A stretch of 7,078 nucleotides of DNA from the NCBI GenBank assembly GCA_002367815.1, contig DFDG01000137.1:1-7078 (forward strand), read 5' to 3'. Source of the DNA: Opitutaceae bacterium UBA3033. GTDB taxonomy: Bacteria > Verrucomicrobiota > Verrucomicrobiia > Opitutales > Opitutaceae. The translations under genes and the position numbers were made by a program. Shown here piece by piece: positions 1-7,078 of the stretch. The notes beneath the pieces are model-generated. The model was not told where the DNA came from. It saw only the letters and a program-made list of their open reading frames with translations, and ran no database searches. Each line of letters starts with the position of its first letter. The stretch's first letter is position 1.

Positions 1-345
1 CTCGATGCAATTCACGATGTAGTCAGACTTGCCCATGACTTTGCGGCGATCCATTGACCCGATGACCGTCCAGTTGGTCTTACCGAGGTTCAGCGCCAAA
101 CGCGTGATCAGCTTGGTCATCGTAGCGAGCCGCTCCCGATCAATATCCACCAACGCAATCGTGCCGCCTTGATCACCGGGGATGCGCAGGATGTCATTCA
201 TCAACCGCGGGGTGAACGCACTGCCGGCGCCCAACATCGTGATCTTGATCGGGCGTAATAATTTACCGGGTAAACCACGGGCTGCGGAGTCTTTGGTGTG
301 CTCGGTGTGGCCGATTGCTCGGGGTTTAGTTTTGGCAACGCTCAT
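1..345 (-). CDS. Glycoside hydrolase family 4 enzyme (alpha-glucosidase/galactosidase/uronidase type), N-terminal part only
   Basis: The reverse strand reads open from an ATG at 345-343 to the window edge, giving 115 codons; the C-terminal part lies outside. The fragment is the Rossmann half of GH4, a family that cleaves glycosides by an NAD- and metal-dependent oxidation-elimination mechanism in the cytoplasm. Seen directly: beta strand 1 with the dinucleotide loop 'KITMLGAGSAFTPRL' (about residues 34-48), 'ALVDIDRERL' (64-73) ending strand 2 with the acidic residues expected to hold the NAD ribose, and 'SDYIVNCIE' (107-115) as the next strand. About 32 basic, low-complexity residues precede the fold, more than is usual; no other in-frame start exists before Met37, which lies inside strand 1, so the extension is probably real. 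The gene is divergent from the araC-type gene, suggesting control by it. Family call is firm; the substrate (alpha-glucoside, alpha-galactoside, glucuronide or galacturonide) cannot be fixed because the specificity residues are missing. Confidence 0.88.
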   Translation of the reverse strand, partial: MSVAKTKPRAIGHTEHTKDSAARGLPGKLLRPIKITMLGAGSAFTPRLMNDILRIPGDQGGTIALVDIDRERLATMTKLITRLALNLGKTNWTVIGSMDRRKVMGKSDYIVNCIE

Positions 346-357
346 GGGATTATTGTG

Positions 358-363
358 ATTATA
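358..363 (-). promoter_or_regulatory. Candidate -10 box of the GH4 gene
   Basis: Read on the reverse strand, positions 363-358 are a perfect TATAAT. The hexamer 17 bp upstream (386-381, TCGATC) is a poor -35, which would fit an activator-dependent promoter. Transcription would begin near 351, leaving an untranslated leader of only about six bases before the ATG at 345; there is no Shine-Dalgarno sequence. Sequence match only. Confidence 0.35.
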
Positions 364-402
364 TTGGATGCAGGGTTTAAGATCGAAACCAACATGCATT
401 GC

Positions 403-424
403 TGATATTTTGCACAAGATATCA
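403..424. promoter_or_regulatory. Palindrome between GH4 and araC genes, candidate operator
   Basis: A 22-bp imperfect palindrome has arms TGATAT and ATATCA, and nine of its eleven base pairs are complementary. It lies just upstream of the candidate -35 box of the araC-type gene (430-435) and about 40 bp upstream of the GH4 -10 box, a place from which a bound protein could affect both divergent genes. The symmetry is seen directly; its role as the binding site of the adjacent regulator is inference. AraC-family sites are more often direct repeats, so another regulator is possible. Confidence 0.35.
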
Positions 425-429
425 AAAGG

Positions 430-458
430 TTGATTTATGATGTGCATAACGTGATATT
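430..458 (+). promoter_or_regulatory. Candidate sigma70-like promoter of the araC-type gene
   Basis: TTGATT (430-435) and GATATT (453-458) are separated by exactly 17 bp and match the consensus at four of six positions each, including the whole TTGA core. The predicted start point, six to seven bases past the -10 box, falls on or next to the A of the ATG at 465, so the transcript would be leaderless; this agrees with the lack of a Shine-Dalgarno sequence. Confidence 0.45.
435..449. promoter_or_regulatory. Palindrome inside the araC promoter spacer, candidate autorepression site
   Basis: TTATG-ATGTG-CATAA is a perfect 5-bp inverted repeat around a 5-bp centre. It fills most of the spacer between the candidate -35 and -10 boxes of the araC-type gene. 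A protein bound there would block polymerase, so self-repression by the regulator is a natural guess. Short AT-rich palindromes arise by chance, hence the modest confidence. Confidence 0.3.
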
Positions 459-464
459 TAGCTC

Positions 465-1256
465 ATGTCAGTCAGTGATCCATTTCCCGTAATTCAAGTC
501 GCCGCTGAGGAGGTGCAATCCTCCCCCAACTACCGCTTCGAAAACGCCGATAGGGAGGGACAGTTCTCCCTCGTGCTCCAACGCACAATCGCCGGTGCCG
601 CATGGTTTCGTGATCCGAATGGAACCCGGCTGGTCGCATCAGGCCATGCCATGCTCTTCACCCATAACGAATCCACGGCTTACGGCTACCCAACAGATGC
701 CACCGAGCCCTACCGACTGCGCTTCATCTCTTTTTCGCCGTCCGGCATCAAACCTCTCTTTGATCGGGTGCGCTCCGATTTTGGTGCGGTGGTGCGCATG
801 CCGGATAATTCAGAAGCCACCGCATTGTTGGATGAAATTATTCAATATTACGCCAAACGTTCGTTCCGTGACCGTCTGCATGAATCCGAATTACTTTACC
901 GGTTGTTCATCGCGCTTTATCGCGAGCAGGTGCAGGAAACCCGCACCACCGATCCCATTGAGTTTGGCCATCATTACCTGAAAAACCACTTCCGCTCACC
1001 CATCAATTTGAAAGGCGTGGCTCAAAAATGCGGGATCTGTCGCGAGCATTTCATTCGGCAATTCAGCGAGCGCTATCAGGAGTCCCCCGGGGTGATGTTG
1101 CGCGGCTTGCGACTTGATCATTCGCGGGCCATGTTGCTCTCAACACAACTCAGTGTGCAGGACATCGCGCTCGCGAGTGGGTTTACCAGTAGCAACACCT
1201 TCTGCCGTGCATTTCGGCTGAAGTTTGCGCAGAGCCCCGGGGCATCAAGGCCCTGA
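465..1256 (+). CDS. AraC/XylS-family transcriptional regulator
   Basis: This 263-residue DNA-binding protein has the standard two-part layout. Residues about 30-150 form a cupin-like effector-binding domain, with the characteristic 'RLVASGHAMLF' followed by 'YGYP' and 'YRLRFISF' strands (55-90). Residues about 165-263 form the AraC DNA-binding domain: the first helix-turn-helix spans about 181-201 ('INLKGVAQKCGICREHFIR') and the second about 230-252, containing the family signature 'VQDIALASGF...FCRAFRLKFAQSPGA'. It ends only a few residues past that signature, so the tail is short but the domain is complete. The ATG at 465 is chosen because no upstream start is in frame and the domain begins soon after; there is no Shine-Dalgarno sequence. 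It is transcribed away from the GH4 gene and towards xylB, so sensing a sugar released or used by those products is likely, but the ligand cannot be read from sequence. Confidence 0.9.
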   Translation: MSVSDPFPVIQVAAEEVQSSPNYRFENADREGQFSLVLQRTIAGAAWFRDPNGTRLVASGHAMLFTHNESTAYGYPTDATEPYRLRFISFSPSGIKPLFDRVRSDFGAVVRMPDNSEATALLDEIIQYYAKRSFRDRLHESELLYRLFIALYREQVQETRTTDPIEFGHHYLKNHFRSPINLKGVAQKCGICREHFIRQFSERYQESPGVMLRGLRLDHSRAMLLSTQLSVQDIALASGFTSSNTFCRAFRLKFAQSPGASRP

Positions 1257-1287
1257 TTCAAACGAGATCAACCACAGGTAGACAAAG

Positions 1288-1319
1288 ATTGGTTTCCTGG
1301 GGAAATTCATTCCACCAAT
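1288..1319. terminator. Weak hairpin between convergent araC and xylB genes
   Basis: The araC-type gene and xylB converge with 50 bp between their stop codons. ATTGGT (1288-1293) and ACCAAT (1314-1319) form outer arms, and an alternative inner stem TTTCC-TGG-GGAAA (1293-1305) lies within, straddling the xylB stop. The stems are short and there is no T-tract, so a terminator role is only possible. Confidence 0.18.
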
Positions 1320-2821
1320 TTGCGCTGGGCCTTGAACACTTCCCGCACGCTGAGACTCATCTTATCCTGCACAGCTTGCAGTGCGCGATAACGCTCTACG
1401 TTTTTTGAGTTGGGCTGGCAGCGCGTCGCTTCCTTGACGGCGACTACGCCCTCCGTGAAACGCGTGATCATGCTCTTGGCATTGTTCCTTCGGGCCAAAG
1501 CCCATGCAGCCTGAATCGCGCCTCCCAGCGCCGCCCCTTCATCTTCAACCATTGCGACCACGGGAACACCAAAAACATCCGCCATGATTTGTCGCCAAAC
1601 CGGTGATTTGGCCCCACCGCCCGTTACCCGGATTTCCTTGGCCCGCACTCCCAGTTCGGCCAAGCGCCGCAAACCATAATTCATGCCCATGGTCACTCCT
1701 TCCATCGACGCACGAGCCAGATGCGCCGAGGTCATGTTTGTCGCACTCAAGCCCAACATCACGCCCGACCCATCCGGCACATTGGGCGTTCTCTCACCGG
1801 TAATATAGGGCAGAAAGACCAACCCATTGGCGCCCGCCGGCACAGATTTCACGGCCGCGTTAAATGCCTTGTGATCCTGACCGAACAGTCCGCGCATCTG
1901 CTCAGTCACCGTGGTCACATTCATCGTGCACAACAAAGGTAACCAGCCATCGGTGGATGAACAAAATGCCGCGATTTCACCCCTAGGATCCACCACCGCT
2001 TGATTGGCAAAAGCATAGATGGTCCCACTCGTCCCAAAACTCGCCGTTACCAGGCCCGGCTTCACATTGCCGGTACCGATTGCTCCCATCATGTTGTCGC
2101 CGCCACCGGCCGATATAATCACGTCCGTGGATAGTCCATATTTTGCCCCCATTTCTGCGGTCAGGTTACCCGCGATTCCGTCTGATGAACTCAATGGCGG
2201 CAGCCAATCCGCCAGCCGTGGATCAATCGCCCCGATCACCGCCTTTGACCACGTCCGCTTGCGCACATCCATCAACGCCGTGCCGGAAGCATCCCCGTGC
2301 TCCATAAAATAATTGCCCGTTAGATAAAAATTGAGATAATCATGCGGCAGCAACACGTGGCGTAATTTCTTGAAGTTCGCGGGTTCGTGTCGCTTGAGCC
2401 AGAGAATTTTCGGGGCCGTGAATCCCGGTAGAAAAGCCAGACCCACCTTGCGTAATGCCGCCTTCGTGCCCCCGAGTTTCCTGGTCAGAATCTCACACTC
2501 AGCCGTGGTCGAAGTATCGCACCAAAGCTTGGCGGGCCGAATGACTGCGCCGCTGCCATCAAGCGGCACGAACCCGTGTTGTTGCCCCGACACTCCGATA
2601 CCGAGCACGCGCTTTGCATCCACCTTCGCCACTACTGCCTTGATCACAATATCCAGCGCAGCCGTCCAATCGGCGGGATGTTGCTCCATGTGCCCAGCCG
2701 GTAAACCTTGGATCAGATCGTAGGAAGCTCGGGCTTCGGCGACTACCTTGCGCGTCTTCAAATCAAGGACCACTGCCTTGGTGCTCTGGGTTCCTGAATC
2801 AATGCCAATGTATAAACTCAT
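1307..2821 (-). CDS. xylB: Xylulokinase (FGGY carbohydrate kinase)
   Basis: This 504-residue cytoplasmic enzyme should phosphorylate D-xylulose with ATP to D-xylulose 5-phosphate, which enters the pentose phosphate pathway. Visible landmarks: N-terminal actin-like fold with 'YIGIDSGTQSTK' (4-15), the substrate-side motif 'GVSGQQHGFVPLD' (76-88), 'KLWCDTST' (98-105), 'ISAGGGDNMMGAIG' (236-249) with Asp242 in the place of the catalytic base, 'FGTSGTIYA' (262-270), 'PYITGERTPN' (338-347), and the C-terminal nucleotide-binding motif 'VTGGGAKSPVWRQIMADVFG' (399-418). Length is slightly above the usual 480-500. The ATG at 2821 sits at the correct distance from the first strand, and AGGGTGA (reverse strand, 2837-2831) may be a weak Shine-Dalgarno, unlike the other genes here. 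No xylose isomerase is in the window; with GH4 and the AraC-type gene it suggests pentose or pentose-glycoside use. A related ketose such as ribulose cannot be fully excluded as substrate. Confidence 0.93.
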   Translation of the reverse strand: MSLYIGIDSGTQSTKAVVLDLKTRKVVAEARASYDLIQGLPAGHMEQHPADWTAALDIVIKAVVAKVDAKRVLGIGVSGQQHGFVPLDGSGAVIRPAKLWCDTSTTAECEILTRKLGGTKAALRKVGLAFLPGFTAPKILWLKRHEPANFKKLRHVLLPHDYLNFYLTGNYFMEHGDASGTALMDVRKRTWSKAVIGAIDPRLADWLPPLSSSDGIAGNLTAEMGAKYGLSTDVIISAGGGDNMMGAIGTGNVKPGLVTASFGTSGTIYAFANQAVVDPRGEIAAFCSSTDGWLPLLCTMNVTTVTEQMRGLFGQDHKAFNAAVKSVPAGANGLVFLPYITGERTPNVPDGSGVMLGLSATNMTSAHLARASMEGVTMGMNYGLRRLAELGVRAKEIRVTGGGAKSPVWRQIMADVFGVPVVAMVEDEGAALGGAIQAAWALARRNNAKSMITRFTEGVVAVKEATRCQPNSKNVERYRALQAVQDKMSLSVREVFKAQRKLVE

Positions 2822-2880
2822 GGTTTGGGGTCACCCTACTGCCGCAATATTGTGCGCATGGTGCAAGCCGGAGTTACCTA

Positions 2881-2994
2881 ACCACGAAAAACACGAATAA
2901 CCTAAAATGAAGAAAACTAAATCGCCTCTCCTTATGTTTATTCGCACATCGAATGCCTTGGTTGCGCTTTCCGGGGTTTGGTGTGTTTCATGGT
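2881..2994. repeat. Degenerate inverted-repeat intergenic element ('ACCACGAAAAACACGAA' type)
   Basis: The left arm ACCACGAAAAACACGAA (2881-2897) and the reverse complement of the right arm (2978-2994), ACCATGAAACACACCAA, agree at 14 of 17 positions. The 80 bp between the arms is AT-rich on the left. Read on the reverse strand the element encodes residues such as 'LVFFILGYSCFSWLG' and 'IHHETHQTPE', which resemble the spurious 'FRVFRG' and 'NHETHE' peptides I remember from scattered intergenic repeats in Verrucomicrobiota genomes. The inverted arms are seen directly; membership of that dispersed family is from memory. There is no transposase gene, so it would be non-autonomous or a passive repeat. 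It sits between the xylB promoter region and the methyltransferase pseudogene. Confidence 0.55.
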
Positions 2995-3011
2995 GAATAT
3001 TCATAGCCCTC

Positions 3012-3815
3012 ATTGATCATCTCTTTTCCGGCGGCGTCATTCGTCGCACCATCTGGAAACTTTGGTGTGCACTCCTCACCCGCCGGTTGTTGGCAGAGAA
3101 AACCTGTTCCTGAACTACGCGTTTGAAACAGACCCGCCACAAAACATTCCTTTGCCCACGGAAGATGAAATCAACCGGGCGTGCATCCAACTTTATTATC
3201 ACGTGGCCCCCAAGTGGAATTGCAGGATAAAAAAGTGCTCGAGTTCAGCTCTGGCCATGGCGGCGGCGCCTCCTATCTCACCCGCACACTGCGGCCCTCG
3301 TCTTACACCGGCCTCGATTTAAAGCTGACGGGAATTCGTTTTTGCTAGCAGAGACATTAAGTCGAGGGGCTGGATTTTGTGCAAGGCGATGCCAAGAAAC
3401 TGCCGTTTGCCGATGGATCATTCGACGCCGTGATCAATGTCGAGGCTTCACACGGTTACCCCAACTTCCCTCATTTCCTCCCTGAAGTCGCGTGGGCTTG
3501 AAACCTGGCGGCCATTTTCGCTATACCGACTTCCGTTTTAGAGACGGGGTCGTAAGCGGCAACTTCGCCGAGTGGGACCAAGCCCTCGCCTCGACAACTC
3601 TCCAGCAGCACAATTCACGTGTAATCAACGAATAGGTTTTACGCGGCATGACGCTTAACTCCGAGCGTTCGCAAAATCTTATCGTCCGCCACTTGCCAAA
3701 ATTCATGCCCAACCTGGGCCGTGACTTCGCCATGATCAAAGGTTCGCGCGTCTACCAGGCCCTCCAAGACGGGCACCCTCCTAACGATCATATTGTTTCC
3801 TTCGGCAGCCAACGT
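3012..3815 (+). pseudogene. Decayed class I SAM-dependent methyltransferase gene
   Basis: Pieces in three frames join into one methyltransferase related to the phthiotriol/mycocerosate-type O-methyltransferases. In order: 'RRTIWKLWCALLTRRLLA' (frame 3, 3042-3095); 'ENLFLNYAFETDPP' to 'IQLYYHVA' (frame 2, about 3098-3208); 'VLEFSSGHGGGASYL' (frame 1, SAM motif I), 'SYTGLDL', 'GLDFVQGDAKKLPFADGSF' and 'DAVINVEASHGYPNFPHFL' (to about 3490); then 'GLKPGGHFRYTDFRF', 'LRGMTLNSERSQNLIVRHL' and 'GSRVYQALQDGH' (frame 3, to about 3775). Lesions: one-base losses near 3098, 3213 and 3490, and in-frame stops TAG 3346, TAA 3358 and TAG 3633, the first and second readable as former Gln and Lys codons. No start ATG is left; both ends are approximate. 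Its tail runs almost into the convergent cyclase stop at 3844. The original substrate is unknown. With six lesions it cannot make the full enzyme. Confidence 0.85.
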
Positions 3816-3843
3816 AAGGTGGACCGTGCTTTGGGTCTCGGCT

Positions 3844-4539
3844 TCAGCAAAACCCCGGCACACCTTCCAATACCACGATGTTTACCGGACTCGCATCGAG
3901 TCCCTTGATCGGCAGCGGCAGGTATAAAATCATGAAAATATCGGAGTTCAGTTGCTCGATGTTTTTCATCACTTCGAGAAATAGAATATCGTTGCCGAGC
4001 ATGATGTCGTGGCAGGCGTTGCAATGCTCAATGTTTTGCTCGATGCAGATGCCATTGCCGAAACCCACCGCTTTGACACCTTTTTCCAGAAACCACTCCG
4101 CAGATTCACGACTCAAGTGCGGTCGCTGATCGTCGGGTGAAATAATGAAAGGCTCCGACTGGAATCTGGAATCGAGGATTAACACATCGCCTTTTTGCAC
4201 TCGGCCCTGATCCGCGGTCTCGAGATCGTGACGGGTGATCAATGCTTTCGGCTCGCAGGTATCCAGTTTCATTAAAACGCCCCGACCAGCGAAGTGATCA
4301 AAAGGCAAGGCCGTCACATCCTTGGTCAGTTTTCCGTGGTGGCAGGGTGCTTCCACGTGGGTGCCCAGATGCGAGCCGATATCGATCTCGCTGTGATAAT
4401 CGTTCACCCCCTGAACATTGACCAAGTGACGCCGCAGATCACACCGCCGGCTTTCGGTTGCTGGATCGATGATTTTGCTTAACTGCACGGCCCGATAGGG
4501 ACCGATACGACCGATACATAAGGAAGTTGGAGTAACCAT
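3844..4539 (-). CDS. Cyclase-family metal-dependent hydrolase (kynurenine formamidase-like)
   Basis: This 231-residue protein belongs to the cyclase fold (Pfam PF04199), whose members include arylformamidase, which hydrolyses N-formylkynurenine, and various amide or lactone hydrolases using a two-metal site. Seen directly: 'DIGSHLGTHVEAPCHH' (53-68), matching the HxGTHxDxPxH signature with His57, His61 and His67 but Glu63 where Asp is usual; 'HLSRESAEWFLEKGVKAVGF' (141-160); and 'CHDIMLGNDILFLEVMKNIEQL' (176-197), with His177 and Glu189 twelve residues apart, as expected for the second metal-ligand pair. 'PLPIKGLDASPVNIVVLEG' (208-226) is the family's closing strand. Length is normal and the frame intact. 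There is no signal peptide, so it is cytoplasmic. The ATG at 4539 has no Shine-Dalgarno. No tryptophan-degradation gene lies nearby, so kynB is not assigned. It stands alone, divergent from icd and convergent with the pseudogene. Confidence 0.85.
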   Translation of the reverse strand: MVTPTSLCIGRIGPYRAVQLSKIIDPATESRRCDLRRHLVNVQGVNDYHSEIDIGSHLGTHVEAPCHHGKLTKDVTALPFDHFAGRGVLMKLDTCEPKALITRHDLETADQGRVQKGDVLILDSRFQSEPFIISPDDQRPHLSRESAEWFLEKGVKAVGFGNGICIEQNIEHCNACHDIMLGNDILFLEVMKNIEQLNSDIFMILYLPLPIKGLDASPVNIVVLEGVPGFC

Positions 4540-4544
4540 GAGGC

Positions 4545-4553
4545 AATATCACA
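4545..4553 (-). promoter_or_regulatory. Candidate extended -10 box of the cyclase gene
   Basis: The reverse strand reads TGT-GATATT (4553-4545), a TGn extended -10 element with the same hexamer as the araC-type promoter. It ends five bases before the ATG at 4539, which would place transcription start at the initiation codon. I found no convincing -35 hexamer at 16-18 bp, which extended -10 promoters can lack. Confidence 0.3.
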
Positions 4554-4687
4554 ACGAACCTTTACCGCAATTACGAGTCTGTTGCCTACCCATTCCGGCC
4601 CACCTGTAGCAGAACTGTTAGTGATTTATCATTTGGTATTTCCCCACCTGATACTCGTCCCCTCGCGGTCAATTTCCCGAATTGCCT

Positions 4688-4716
4688 TTGACCCGAACTC
4701 GCGCGCCAGCTTTATT
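4688..4716 (+). promoter_or_regulatory. Candidate promoter of the isocitrate dehydrogenase gene
   Basis: TTGACC (4688-4693, five of six to consensus) and TTTATT (4711-4716, four of six) are separated by 17 bp. Transcription would start near 4723, giving a leader of about 30 bases before the ATG at 4754. That leader has no Shine-Dalgarno. A second -10-like TAAATT lies at 4726-4731. The rest of the 214-bp divergent gap (4540-4753) shows nothing else I can name. Confidence 0.35.
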
Positions 4717-4753
4717 GTAGGGCTCTAAATTTAAACATCGTATCCATCATCTT

Positions 4754-7027
<2,274 letters not shown>

Positions 7028-7033
7028 AAACTG

Positions 7034-7069
7034 CGCTGAGCAGCGTCGAATGGGGAGTGACGTGACCCC
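7034..7069 (+). terminator. Short hairpins just after icd, weak terminator candidate
   Basis: Seven bases after the icd stop codon, CGCTG-AG-CAGCG (7034-7045) is a perfect 5-bp inverted repeat with a two-base centre, too tight to fold fully. It is followed by GGGG (7052-7055) and CCCC (7066-7069) around a 10-base loop. Neither has a T-tract. They may end the icd transcript but the evidence is weak, and the window stops at 7078. Confidence 0.2.
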
Positions 7070-7078
7070 GCCAAATCA

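Noticed and set aside
1603..2723. Plus-strand open frames of 66-117 codons opposite xylB
   Set aside because: They are antisense shadows of a fully conserved xylulokinase; compositions are Pro/Arg/Ser-rich without domains.
2843..2854. CAATATTG palindrome upstream of xylB
   Set aside because: An 8-bp AT-rich palindrome is expected by chance, and no matching -35/-10 pair was found around it.
2831..3013. Minus-strand open frame of 60 codons
   Set aside because: Its sequence is the translation of the intergenic inverted-repeat element, of a kind often annotated as a hypothetical protein; there is no ribosome site or independent support.
3346..3360. Possible stop-codon readthrough or amber recoding in the methyltransferase
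   Set aside because: Both TAG and TAA interrupt the frame within 15 bases and there are three separate frameshifts, so recoding cannot restore a protein; decay explains all lesions.
3521..4024. Overlapping minus-strand open frames of 72-78 codons across the pseudogene tail and cyclase end
   Set aside because: They lie opposite recognisable methyltransferase text or in another frame of the cyclase and have no family resemblance.
4598..4650. Two copies of CCCACCTG in the cyclase-icd gap
   Set aside because: Only eight bases are shared, the flanks differ and there is no relation to the promoter candidates.

Overview
The window most resembles a free-living heterotroph of the Verrucomicrobiota (Opitutae/Pedosphaera-like). 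The clues are a moderately GC-rich composition, starts mostly without Shine-Dalgarno sequences, carbohydrate genes, a monomeric isocitrate dehydrogenase, and an intergenic repeat of the 'ACCACGAAAAACACGAA' type that I know from that phylum. This assignment is inference from memory, not from a search.

Layout: (1) 1-345, minus strand, the N-terminal third of a glycoside hydrolase family 4 enzyme, cut by the window edge. (2) 346-464, a compact divergent control region with two palindromes and a good sigma70-like promoter for the next gene. (3) 465-1256, plus, an AraC/XylS-family regulator. (4) 1307-2821, minus, a full-length xylulokinase (xylB). (5) 2822-3011, non-coding, holding a degenerate inverted-repeat element (arms 2881-2897 and 2978-2994). 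(6) about 3012-3815, plus, a clearly decayed SAM-dependent methyltransferase gene with three frameshifts and three in-frame stops. (7) 3844-4539, minus, a cyclase-family (kynurenine formamidase-like) metal hydrolase. (8) 4540-4753, a divergent intergenic region with a candidate promoter. (9) 4754-7027, plus, a complete monomeric NADP-dependent isocitrate dehydrogenase. (10) 7028-7078, a short tail with weak hairpins and no gene.

The first three genes plausibly form a sugar-use locus. The GH4 enzyme would release a monosaccharide from an alpha-linked or uronic-acid-bearing glycoside, xylulokinase would phosphorylate the derived ketopentose into the pentose phosphate pathway, and the AraC-type protein, divergent from GH4 and next to xylB, would sense the sugar. 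The cyclase and the isocitrate dehydrogenase (TCA cycle, NADPH supply) show no obvious functional link to this locus. Transcription direction alternates at every gene (-,+,-,+,-,+), so there is no operon here.

I did not find a new defence, mobile or biosynthetic system. The points worth a second look are the methyltransferase pseudogene with a repeat element at its 5' edge, the GH4-araC control region, and the signs of leaderless transcription.
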